A stretch of DNA of 27,454 nt from JBMTVN01 sp046047235 (GTDB lineage: Bacteria > Verrucomicrobiota > Verrucomicrobiia > Limisphaerales > JAHDYP01). Shown here piece after piece: positions 1 to 6,655 of this stretch. Under the pieces are notes generated by a model, which was given only the letters and a program-made list of their open reading frames with translations, did not search any database and was not told the DNA's origin. How positions within the stretch are numbered: position 1 is the first letter of the stretch; each line of letters starts with the position of its first letter. The translations under genes were made by a program, and so were the position numbers. Location: contig JBJOII010000050.1 in NCBI GenBank assembly GCA_046047235.1, forward strand, positions 1 through 27,454, written 5' to 3'.

Positions 1-99
1 CGAATCCTCAATGACTCCAGCGAAACAGTGGAACTCCTCATGGTCGGCGGCACAACCCAAACGCTCCCCTTCAACCAAATCAACTCCATCCGCGCCTCC
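1..99 (+). repeat. Direct repeat, copy 1 (99 bp, may extend upstream)
   Basis: Bases 1-99 match 429-527 without a mismatch by eye. They differ from base 100 (T against C). The offset is 428 bp, which is not a multiple of three. The repeat may reach further upstream than the window shows. Confidence 0.9.
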
Positions 100-165
100 T
101 CCAACACCCAAACCCCGGCGTCCAGGCACGGACCTCAAAACTTCTCTCACCCCCTGCATCGCTAA
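1..165 (+). CDS. C-terminal fragment of haem-binding domain protein, upstream copy (5' end outside window)
   Basis: The reading frame enters the window at base 1 and runs to a TAA at 163-165. The first 33 codons encode the same residues as the later haem-binding domain copy at 429-527, including TVELLMVGGTTQTLPFNQI. After codon 33 the frame continues for 21 residues rich in Ser, Pro and His that resemble nothing I know, then stops. This fits a normal haem-binding domain protein read out of frame after a duplication junction at base 99/100. The signal peptide, the catalytic domains and the CxxCH of this copy would lie upstream of the window. It could instead be the true end of a separate gene, but the exact DNA identity to the second copy favours a recent duplication. 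Confidence 0.5.
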   Translation, partial: RILNDSSETVELLMVGGTTQTLPFNQINSIRASSNTQTPASRHGPQNFSHPLHR

Positions 166-602
166 CAACAACCTCGCCGCTGGACACCTTCCAACCAGCT
201 CTTGCGCTCCCAGGCAAACCAGACGCCGGCCAAACCACCTTCGACACGCTCTGCAAAATCTGCCACGCCCCCAACCCACCCCTCCTCCCCATTGGCCCCA
301 ACCTCGCCACCATCGGACAACGCACCCCCCAAGAACTCTACCTCGCTATCCTCGCCCCCAACTCGCTCGTCGAACCCGCCTACCAAGCCTACTTCCTGGA
401 AACCACCGACGACGAATCCCTCACGGGCCGAATCCTCAATGACTCCAGCGAAACAGTGGAACTCCTCATGGTCGGCGGCACAACCCAAACGCTCCCCTTC
501 AACCAAATCAACTCCATCCGCGCCTCCCTGAAAAGCCTGCAATCCCTAACGCCTCCAGCCTTGCCCGACCACACCGTCTCACCTACCTTCCAGAGCCCAT
601 GA
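99..602 (+). pseudogene. Haem-binding (CxxCH) c-type cytochrome domain, downstream copy without a start codon
   Basis: This frame is open from base 15 to a TGA at 600-602 and holds no ATG, GTG or TTG before the domain. It encodes the haem c attachment motif CKICH near 252-266, followed by PIGPNLATIG, the conserved pattern LAILAPNSLVEPAY, an 'LTGRIL...TVELL' beta section and a final SLTPPAL. The last resembles the SLMPxGL ending of the haem-binding domain found at the C-terminus of large planctomycete and verrucomicrobial membrane-bound dehydrogenases. Such domains accept electrons in the periplasm. The upstream copy reads in another frame, so the two can only join through a frameshift. The stop overlaps the ATG of the next gene (ATGA, 599-602), which suggests coupled translation and that this frame was the original one. 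It is a broken gene or a sequence/assembly error. Confidence 0.6.
429..527 (+). repeat. Direct repeat, copy 2 (99 bp)
   Basis: This is the second copy of bases 1-99. It lies inside the haem-binding domain and is followed by the normal end of that domain. Tandem duplication of a 428-bp unit ending at base 527 would explain both the repeat and the frame change. Confidence 0.9.
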
Positions 603-793
603 AAAGAGAAATCCTTCAGATGCTAGAGCAATGCCCCGGACAACCCATGTCCGTCAAAGAAATCAGCCGCCGGGTCGACCGTGACCAATACCGCAAAGAC
701 GCCTCCTGGGCCCGCCCCTTCCTGAGAGCCCTCGTCGAAGAACAACTCATCCTCCAGGACAACAACCACTGTTTCTACGCCCCGGAAAACTAA
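599..793 (+). CDS. Small winged-helix-like protein of unknown function (64 aa)
   Basis: A 64-residue protein whose ATG overlaps the stop of the cytochrome gene by 4 bp. I do not know a named family. The layout looks like a small winged helix: an N-terminal helix (REILQMLEQ), PMSVKEISRRV as a likely second helix, a third helix around WARPFLRALVEEQLI, and a short beta end (LILQDNNHCFYAP) like a wing. It carries no signal peptide or membrane segment, so it is probably cytoplasmic. The overlap suggests translation coupled to the upstream gene, so it may regulate that gene or simply travel with it. A strong hairpin follows directly. DNA binding is inferred from predicted shape only. Confidence 0.7.
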   Translation: MKREILQMLEQCPGQPMSVKEISRRVDRDQYRKDASWARPFLRALVEEQLILQDNNHCFYAPEN

Positions 794-794
794 A

Positions 795-819
795 ACCCGC
801 CCCCTCAACAGGGGCGGGT
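795..819. terminator. Bidirectional terminator between convergent genes
   Basis: A perfect 9-bp stem (ACCCGCCCC at 795-803, GGGGCGGGT at 811-819) encloses a 7-base loop. Read on the minus strand, the stem is followed by a short T run (TTTTAGTTTT), so it best serves the polysaccharide genes that end at 858. It also lies just after the stop of the + strand gene at 793. Confidence 0.75.
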
Positions 820-857
820 CATAGATCTCCAAAATCAGCCGCTACGTAACCTCTCCT

Positions 858-2144
858 CTAAGCCTTCCATACCTTCCGCGGACTGCATCGCACCCCCTGC
901 ATCGCATTCCGCGTGTCCACAATCAAGTCCGACCACTTCGCCAGCTCACTGTAGTTCACACACGCATGCGCCGTGGATATCAATACCGCATCAAACTTCC
1001 CGATCTCTCCACGAGTCCACTTCACCGACTTCGTACCCGCCCAGTGCGGATGCTCCCGCGTCGGCTTGATCACCGGCACATACGGATCGTAATAGGACAC
1101 TGTCGCCCCCTTCTTGGATAACAATTCCATCAGGGTGTAACTCGGCGATTCCCGGTCATCGTCCACATTCGGTTTGTAAGCCAACCCCATGACCAACACT
1201 TTGCTGTTGGCCAACGACTTCTTCCTCGCATTCAAGGCGTCCATCAAACAACGCACCACATGCAGTGGCATGCTGGTGTTCACCTCACCAGCCAACTCAA
1301 TGAACTTCGTCGACTGCCCATACTCCCGCGCCTTCCATGTCAGGTAAAACGGATCAATCGGAATGCAATGCCCACCAAGTCCCGGCCCAGGGTAAAATGG
1401 CATATACCCAAAAGGCTTGGTCTTCGCAGCATTAATCACCTCCCAGACATCAATCCCCATCGCCGCATAAACCACCTTCAGCTCGTTCACCAAAGCGATG
1501 TTCACACTGCGAAAAATGTTCTCCAATAACTTCGTCGCTTCCGCCGCACGACACGAAGACACCGGCACCACTGTCTTGATCGCCAACCCATACAACGACT
1601 TCGCCTTCTCCAAACACGCCGGCGTATACCCGCCCACAACCTTCGGAATCAAGGCCACCTTGCTGTCCGGATTGCCCGGATCCTCACGCTCCGGTGAAAA
1701 CGCCAGATGAAAATCTCGGCCAGCCTTCAAACCCGATCCCGCCTCCAAGACACCCCGCAAATCCTCATCGGTCGTCCCCGGATAGGTCGTAGACTCCAAC
1801 ACCACCAAAACCCCCTTCTTCAAATGCGGCGCAATCTCCTCCCCCGTCTTTACAATGTAGGAAATGTCCGGCTCCCGATTCTTGTTCAATGGAGTCGGCA
1901 CACAAATAATCACCGCATCCATCGACTTCACTCGACGAAAATCCGTCGTGGCCCCAAAACGCCCCGCTTTCACCTGCTCCTTCACGTCCGCGGGCTCAAT
2001 GTGCTTGATGTAGCTCTTGCCAACCTCAAGCGCCTTCACTTTCCGGGCATCAACGTCAAAGCCCAAAACCTCAGCACCTGATCGCGCAAATTGCAGCGAT
2101 AACGGCAATCCTACATAACCCAAACCAACAATACCTATCTTCAT
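858..2144 (-). CDS. Nucleotide-sugar dehydrogenase (UDP-GlcNAc/UDP-glucose dehydrogenase family)
   Basis: The enzyme oxidises the C6 hydroxyl of a UDP-hexose to a carboxylate in two NAD+-dependent steps, supplying uronic acids for surface polysaccharide. The 428 residues are full length. An N-terminal Rossmann domain opens with GLGYVGLP (7-14) and contains CVPTP (81-85) and ESTTYPGTT (117-125). The middle helix carries the family Lys in EATKLLENIFRSVN (K205). The catalytic Cys lies in GGHCIPIDP (C260), and a C-terminal domain follows. The motifs look closer to the WbpA/TviB UDP-N-acetylhexosamine group than to plain UDP-glucose dehydrogenase, but the substrate cannot be fixed from sequence alone. 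The gene is last in a minus-strand group with rfbA and an epimerase/reductase; a 36-bp gap separates it from the latter. A hairpin terminator follows. Confidence 0.92.
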   Translation of the reverse strand: MKIGIVGLGYVGLPLSLQFARSGAEVLGFDVDARKVKALEVGKSYIKHIEPADVKEQVKAGRFGATTDFRRVKSMDAVIICVPTPLNKNREPDISYIVKTGEEIAPHLKKGVLVVLESTTYPGTTDEDLRGVLEAGSGLKAGRDFHLAFSPEREDPGNPDSKVALIPKVVGGYTPACLEKAKSLYGLAIKTVVPVSSCRAAEATKLLENIFRSVNIALVNELKVVYAAMGIDVWEVINAAKTKPFGYMPFYPGPGLGGHCIPIDPFYLTWKAREYGQSTKFIELAGEVNTSMPLHVVRCLMDALNARKKSLANSKVLVMGLAYKPNVDDDRESPSYTLMELLSKKGATVSYYDPYVPVIKPTREHPHWAGTKSVKWTRGEIGKFDAVLISTAHACVNYSELAKWSDLIVDTRNAMQGVRCSPRKVWKA

Positions 2145-2180
2145 ATGCTTTTTCCGGTTCTGTCCTGTCCTGCACCCGCT

Positions 2181-3131
2181 TCAACCCGATGCCTGCCACC
2201 CCCTCAAGGAAGCCTCCAAAGCCTCCCTGACATCCCTCACCCGCACGCCGGCACTAGCCAGTTTCGTGCCATCCAAAATACAGTTGGAACGAGGCGTCTT
2301 CGCCGCAACACGGTAAAATTCCTCGTCGTTCTCCCAAAACTCAAACTCCCGCCCCGGCTTCAAAATCTCCCGTATCATCCCCGCTACCTCACGGGTGCTC
2401 ACATACCCCGGATTCGTGATGTTATACGTCCCCAGCTCAGCCCGCTTATCCCACAAATCTAAACAAGCCGCCACAAAATCACCCCGGTGCGAAATGCTGT
2501 TGTAGTTCTGATAAAGCTTCGGATACGACAAAAGCTTCGAAAGGTAGTTCTTGCCCGTCTGCTTCTCATCAAACGGAATCCTCAGCCGCCACAAATACCC
2601 CCCGCCCACCGCGTTCATCGCCTCCTCCCCCAAAGCCTTCGATCCACTATAAAAACTGCAGGGAGGCTGGCGAAAACTGAAGTTCGGCTCGTCCTCCTCC
2701 GTAAACCCGCGCACCCGATCAGGATGCCCCTCCAACGCCTCCCTCGCCCCATCACTCATCAAATCCTTGTCCACCACCCACTCCCCACCACGCAAAAACT
2801 TCGCCCCAGCATAGATGCACCCGCTCGATACATGCCCCCAAGGCACCCCCTCCGCCTGACATGCCTGCGCCAACATCTGAGGAAATATCACGTTCCCCTT
2901 CAAGGTGTCCGCCTGCGCCGTCTCACACGCATCCACATTCGGCTTGCCCGTATACCCCGCCGCACTCACCACAAAATCCGGACGATGCTCCCGCAACAAC
3001 CGCACCATCACCTCAAACCGCGTGTAGTCAGCCTCCAGCCGACTCATCGGCCGATAAGCCCAACCACGCTCCTGCATCGCCGCAGCAAATGCACTCCCCA
3101 TATACCCTCTCGCTCCCAGTAACAAAATCAT
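2181..3131 (-). CDS. NAD(P)-dependent sugar-nucleotide epimerase/reductase, NRS/ER- or RmlD-like
   Basis: A short-chain dehydrogenase of 316 residues from the extended, RmlD-like group. It has an N-terminal GARGYMG nucleotide loop (6-12), the catalytic Ser region HVSSGCIY (100-107) and the YxxxK pair Y161/K165 in SFYSGSKA. Several stretches match what I recall of plant NRS/ER and giant-virus UDP-4-keto-6-deoxyglucose 3,5-epimerase/4-reductases: AAGYTGKPNVDACE (57-70), GFTEEDEPNF (142-151), YNITNPGYVS (236-245) and PRSNCILDGTKL (280-291). Those enzymes do both last steps of activated L-rhamnose synthesis. That role would suit its place just after rfbA in a locus with no separate rmlC or rmlD in view. 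AGAGGAAG lies upstream of the ATG. Alternatively it is a plain dTDP-4-dehydrorhamnose reductase. Confidence 0.85.
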   Translation of the reverse strand: MILLLGARGYMGSAFAAAMQERGWAYRPMSRLEADYTRFEVMVRLLREHRPDFVVSAAGYTGKPNVDACETAQADTLKGNVIFPQMLAQACQAEGVPWGHVSSGCIYAGAKFLRGGEWVVDKDLMSDGAREALEGHPDRVRGFTEEDEPNFSFRQPPCSFYSGSKALGEEAMNAVGGGYLWRLRIPFDEKQTGKNYLSKLLSYPKLYQNYNSISHRGDFVAACLDLWDKRAELGTYNITNPGYVSTREVAGMIREILKPGREFEFWENDEEFYRVAAKTPRSNCILDGTKLASAGVRVRDVREALEASLRGWQASG

Positions 3132-3179
3132 GTCTCGCTTCCTCTCTCGTCGTAAATCCTTCCCACTGCCATCGCCGCC

Positions 3180-4055
3180 CTACACCGGCCGACGCGCCTC
3201 CGCCACAACCCGCAACAGGTAATCCCGATACTCACAGTTCGGCATCGCCTGCGCCAACCCATCCAACTGATCCAAATTCACAAAACCACGACGATAAGCC
3301 GCCTCCTCAGGACACCCAATCTTAATCCCCTGCCGCTTCTCAATCGTCTGCACATACGCCGATGCATCATGCAAACTCGAACTCGTCCCCGCATCCAACC
3401 ACGCAAACCCACGGTTCAACCGGCGAACCATCAGCCGCTCACGCTTCAAATACTCCACGTTCAAATGCGTAATCTCCAGCTCCCCACGTGCAGAGGGCTT
3501 CAGTGCCTTCGCAATCGGCACCACCTCCTCATCATACAAATACAACCCGGGAACCGCATAGTTGCTCTTCGGCCTGGCCGGCTTCTCCTCAATCGATAAC
3601 GCCTTCCCCTCCGCATCAAACTCCACCACACCATACCGCTCCGGATCATTCACATGACACCCGAAAACCACCGCTCCCCCGGAAAACTCCGTAAACGCCC
3701 GACGAATATCACTGCCCCCGTAAAACACGTTGTCCCCCAATATCAACGCAACCGGCTCGCCCCCAATAAAACTCTCCGCGATCAAAAAGGCCTGCGCAAT
3801 CCCCTCAGGCTTTGCCTGCTCCCGATACTCAATGCTTAACCCCCAACCACTACCATCCCCCAACAACGACTTGAATCGCGGTAAATCCTGCGGCGTCGAA
3901 ATCAAACACAACTCACGCACCCCGTTCTCCACCAGAGTGGTCAGGGGATAATACACCATCGGCTTGTCATACACCGGCTGCAGCTGCTTGCTCGCCACCC
4001 TCGTCAATGGATAAAGACGCGACCCCGCGCCACCCGCCAAAATAATGCCTTTCAT
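3180..4055 (-). CDS. rfbA: Glucose-1-phosphate thymidylyltransferase
   Basis: The enzyme makes dTDP-glucose from dTTP and glucose-1-phosphate, the first step towards dTDP-rhamnose and other deoxy sugars. Its 291 residues are the normal length. It opens with the nucleotidyltransferase signature LAGGAGSRLYPLT (6-18), followed by SKQLQPVYDKPMVYYPL. Other marks are GIAQAF (85-90), the metal-binding LGDNVFYG with D108, and EEKPARPKSNYAVPGLYLYD in the centre. FAWLDAGTSSSLHDAS is typical of the RmlA sugar-binding half. It lies 44 bp downstream of the barrel gene and 48 bp upstream of the epimerase/reductase, so the four genes are probably one transcript. rmlB, which would act next, is not in the window. 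Confidence 0.95.
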   Translation of the reverse strand: MKGIILAGGAGSRLYPLTRVASKQLQPVYDKPMVYYPLTTLVENGVRELCLISTPQDLPRFKSLLGDGSGWGLSIEYREQAKPEGIAQAFLIAESFIGGEPVALILGDNVFYGGSDIRRAFTEFSGGAVVFGCHVNDPERYGVVEFDAEGKALSIEEKPARPKSNYAVPGLYLYDEEVVPIAKALKPSARGELEITHLNVEYLKRERLMVRRLNRGFAWLDAGTSSSLHDASAYVQTIEKRQGIKIGCPEEAAYRRGFVNLDQLDGLAQAMPNCEYRDYLLRVVAEARRPV

Positions 4056-4099
4056 CGATTCTTAATCAGTTCCTCCAAAATCAAACATCCCTACTCAAC

Positions 4100-5362
4100 C
4101 TAAAACCGGTAACTCGCGTTCAATGTCACCACGTTGCGATCATACCCCCTCCCCCCAACATCCGACGTCCGGTTGTAATACTGATACGATAGCCCCGTCC
4201 GCAAATGCGTCGATAGCGCATACCCCACCCCAGCTCTAAACCCAACCCGGTCATAGTCCTCCGGCGAAACACCCCCCGTCTCCCGCCCCTTCCCATACGA
4301 TACCCCACCAGACAAATCCACGTTGTCCGTCATCTGCCAGCTAATGCCATAGGATAAATCAAAACGCTCAATATACTGAGCGTTGATGCCCGCCCCAACA
4401 TCCCGCGTGGCCGATAAATTGTGCGAAATATACTCGGTCAAATCATGACGCAGGTTCAACCCCACATACCACGAACTCTGGTCCTCCAATAAACTCCCCT
4501 GCGGCTGCCCCGGTTGCTGGCTCGTCTCATGATACTTATACATCACATACCCGCCACGCGCCCCAACAGTCAGACTCTCCACCACCGTCCAGTCCACATA
4601 AGGACCAAAGGAAAAACTGTCATAGTCGTTTCGCAGCTGCCTCACATACTCCGTCAGTGACACGCTCCCCTCCACCCCAGCCTGCGTCCGCTCCGCAATC
4701 ATATACCCGCCACGCGCAAACATCTGGTGCGACCCCCGCTCCAGATAATCATACGCATCGTCAAAAGCCCAAAACCGGTAATAGGAATACCCCCCCTGCA
4801 AAATCACATCAGAAATCGTATACGTCGCCCTGACACCCGACGTGTTCTCCAACCTGGGATACCGGGCCTGCCCCGTAATCTCCGGCTGATCCAAAACATC
4901 CCCCGTGTAACTCACCTGGTCATATACCGTCAGAACCAAATCCTCGATCGTCACTGAATACGACAAAGCCGATAAAGGCGAGATCTCCAAATAGTCATAC
5001 TCAGAATGATCGGCATAAAACGCATACCCAACTCCCAACCCAAAGGTCAGCGACGAGGTCTCCGTCACCGGCCATAACGCCGACACATCAGCCCGCGGCC
5101 GAATGATGAAATCCCTCATCCGCCCATCCGGCCCAACAGAACCCGCCCGAATGTTGTCGTCATACTCCAACGACAACGACGCCCCGGCAGAAAACTGCAC
5201 CGGCCCCCAATATAAACCCCCATCCCCACGCGCCGACTGCGGCGCCGGTGCCCTCAACGCACGATCCGCCGACACCGCCGTCCGTAACGCTTCCTGCGCA
5301 ATCAACGACCCAGGAACCATCAACAACCCGCCCAATGCCATCAGTGTTCTACCGTTATTCAT
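4100..5362 (-). CDS. Outer-membrane beta-barrel protein of a polysaccharide locus (BBP2/EpsL-like)
   Basis: A 420-residue exported protein. Residues 1 to about 22 form a signal peptide with a hydrophobic core (LMALGGLLMVPGSLIA). The rest is a run of alternating hydrophobic and polar strands ending in aromatic residues, for example FGLGVGYAFYA, VRATYTISDVILQGGYSYYRF and TVGARGGYVMYKYH. It ends in NASYRF with the C-terminal Phe typical of outer-membrane barrels. This fits the 'putative beta-barrel porin 2' family seen in exopolysaccharide and exosortase loci, where it is thought to form the outer-membrane outlet or docking barrel. Divergent to it lies the Wza-like lipoprotein and downstream lies rfbA, so a part in polysaccharide secretion is inferred from context. 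The family name is recalled from pattern, not searched. Confidence 0.8.
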   Translation of the reverse strand: MNNGRTLMALGGLLMVPGSLIAQEALRTAVSADRALRAPAPQSARGDGGLYWGPVQFSAGASLSLEYDDNIRAGSVGPDGRMRDFIIRPRADVSALWPVTETSSLTFGLGVGYAFYADHSEYDYLEISPLSALSYSVTIEDLVLTVYDQVSYTGDVLDQPEITGQARYPRLENTSGVRATYTISDVILQGGYSYYRFWAFDDAYDYLERGSHQMFARGGYMIAERTQAGVEGSVSLTEYVRQLRNDYDSFSFGPYVDWTVVESLTVGARGGYVMYKYHETSQQPGQPQGSLLEDQSSWYVGLNLRHDLTEYISHNLSATRDVGAGINAQYIERFDLSYGISWQMTDNVDLSGGVSYGKGRETGGVSPEDYDRVGFRAGVGYALSTHLRTGLSYQYYNRTSDVGGRGYDRNVVTLNASYRF

Positions 5363-5528
5363 GGATGTGACGTATTACCAACACTCTAACAATATAGGTC
5401 AATCGCAATCCATCACCCCCGCTAACCCTGAACGGAAGATTCGGGATTGCCCGAGCAAACCGAATGCGCGATAGATACATTCCATTCGGCCGGAAACCGG
5501 CCCCATTGCCAACAGCGACTCAACGCTC
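5363..5528. promoter_or_regulatory. Divergent control region between barrel gene and export lipoprotein gene
   Basis: This 166-bp gap must hold promoters for both polysaccharide export genes. An inverted repeat CCGAATG (5460-5466) / CATTCGG (5483-5489) with a 16-base spacer looks like an operator. It overlaps a 6-bp hairpin, GGCCGG-AAA-CCGGCC (5488-5502). On the minus strand a TATATT hexamer near 5392-5397 may be a -10 box for the barrel gene, but I find no good -35 box for it. I could not place a convincing promoter for the + strand gene. Confidence 0.4.
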
Positions 5529-6152
5529 ATGAACAAATCCAATCAGTTTCTTCCACTCAGCCTCGGCATCCTCCTCGTCACCCTCACAACTCTCTGGTGC
5601 GGATGCCAAACAACCAGCGCACCGCCCGCACCCCAACAACCTCCAACAGCCTTCGACCCCAGCGTCCTCCGCGAAGGCGATGTCATCCAAATCACCTTCC
5701 CCGGAGCCACAAACCTCAGCCGGGGCCAACTCATCCTCCCCCAAGGCGGTATGGTCAAACTCGACTTCGTCAGTGAACTCAAGGCCACCGGCCTCACCCC
5801 CCGCCAACTCCAGGACAAAATCCTCGAAGCCTATGGTAACCAACTCCAATTGAAAGAAGTCACGGTCACCGTCCTCCAAACCTCCGCCCGCGTCTACGTC
5901 AACGGCGAAGTCCTTCGCCCTGGTCCCGTACCCATGAACCGCCCCCTCACCGCCATGGAGGCCATCATGGAAGCCGGCGGATTCACCCCCCAAGCGCTCC
6001 CCAATAAAGTCGGACTCCTCAGAAAAGACGAAGGCATCGTCAAATCCTACTCGGTCAACCTGAAGGACGCCCTCAAAGGCAGTGACACCCGACCAGTCTT
6101 CCTCCAACCCGACGACATCATCACGGTCCCTAGAAAGACCATTAACCTGTAA
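5529..6152 (+). CDS. Polysaccharide export outer-membrane lipoprotein (Wza/Poly_export family)
   Basis: A 207-residue lipoprotein that should form the outer-membrane or periplasmic export channel for a polysaccharide. It has a signal peptide whose hydrophobic core ends at the lipobox-like LWCGC (lipidated Cys at 26), then a Pro-rich linker. The Poly_export domain starts at about 43 with LREGDVIQITFPG and includes GGMVKLDFV and LTPRQLQDKI. One SLBB-type beta-grasp domain (about 115-175) contains VYVNGEVLRPGPVPM and LTAMEAIMEAGGF. It ends soon after the typical DDIITVPRK. Wza itself is longer, with more SLBB repeats and a C-terminal helix. This short form suggests that the barrel encoded next door supplies the outer-membrane pore. 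Divergently transcribed from the barrel gene, with its own terminator at 6198-6226. Confidence 0.92.
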   Translation: MNKSNQFLPLSLGILLVTLTTLWCGCQTTSAPPAPQQPPTAFDPSVLREGDVIQITFPGATNLSRGQLILPQGGMVKLDFVSELKATGLTPRQLQDKILEAYGNQLQLKEVTVTVLQTSARVYVNGEVLRPGPVPMNRPLTAMEAIMEAGGFTPQALPNKVGLLRKDEGIVKSYSVNLKDALKGSDTRPVFLQPDDIITVPRKTINL

Positions 6153-6197
6153 CCCTAATACAGTCCAACGCCCCGACCGAATCGGGACACCCCTACC

Positions 6198-6226
6198 AAG
6201 CGCAGCTCCGCTGCGCTTTTTCTTTT
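6198..6226 (+). terminator. Rho-independent terminator of the export lipoprotein gene
   Basis: A perfect stem, AAGCGCAG (6198-6205) with CTGCGCTT (6211-6218), encloses a 5-base loop and is followed by a T-rich tract (TTTTTCTTTT). It lies 46 bases after the stop codon at 6152. Confidence 0.9.
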
Positions 6227-6600
6227 GCACTCTCTTAACCTCGCAAATCATCTAGACCGACTTCCGTAGCTAGCTTCACGCCAACCGCATTCATGCGAAC
6301 CCCAAGACCTCACAACTCAAGCCGCACAACCCAACTTGCCCGCGCCCCCAAACCCCTCCCCCCTCCGTGCACCACTTCTGGAAGACACTGTCCTAAGGCT
6401 CCCGATAAAACCAAAGCCCACCATGTCCATCCAAGGGACACTCCCCCCTCCACCAGTCACCCCGAAAACTCGGGTTAGTTGAAAAAAACACAAATCACCC
6501 CGCAATCCCGCGCTTCCCTGTCCCCTCCCACCCGCCAGACACACGGCACCACCACGTGTCCAAGGAATGACCACCCGCCGAAAAGCCACTCATCCATCTA
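6227..6600. other. Non-coding stretch with no recognised gene
   Basis: About 370 bases between the terminator at 6226 and the promoter-like region before 6656. The only open frames are short, rich in Pro, Thr and Ser, and have no start context. A 5-bp hairpin CCCGA-AAAC-TCGGG sits at 6461-6474, followed by TTAGTTGAAAAAAA, and a small inverted repeat CGCAT/ATGCG sits at 6286-6297. I do not recognise a riboswitch or a known small RNA. It may hold leader or regulatory sequence for the secreted protein gene downstream. Confidence 0.4.
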
Positions 6601-6607
6601 AGTAATC

Positions 6608-6644
6608 TGGAGTATACTCGGCATCTTGGCATGAGCAGTGCATA
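6608..6644 (+). promoter_or_regulatory. Possible promoter: palindrome with TATACT, and a sigma-54-like GG-N10-GC element
   Basis: The perfect palindrome GAGTATACTC lies at 6610-6619 and contains TATACT (6613-6618), five of six bases of a sigma-70 -10 box, with no good -35 box upstream. Immediately after it, TTGGCATGAGCAGTGCA (6626-6642) matches the sigma-54 pattern TGGCACG-N4-TTGCW with two mismatches and the exact GG-N10-GC spacing. If sigma-54 is used, transcription would start at about 6653 and leave almost no leader before the ATG at 6656. If the TATACT box is used, the leader would be about 30 bases. Confidence 0.4.
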
Positions 6645-6655
6645 GACCCCGAACC

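Noticed and set aside
5520..6251. Minus-strand open frame (243 codons) opposite the export lipoprotein gene
   Set aside because: No family features, and it runs through the terminator hairpin at 6198-6226.
6293..6478. Short open frame in the non-coding stretch before 6656
   Set aside because: Pro/Thr/Ser/His-rich product with no start signal or recognisable domain; typical of chance frames on this C-rich strand.
6461..6480. Hairpin CCCGA-AAAC-TCGGG as a riboswitch or terminator
   Set aside because: The stem is only 5 bp with no T tract on the + strand, and I could not fit it to any riboswitch class I know.
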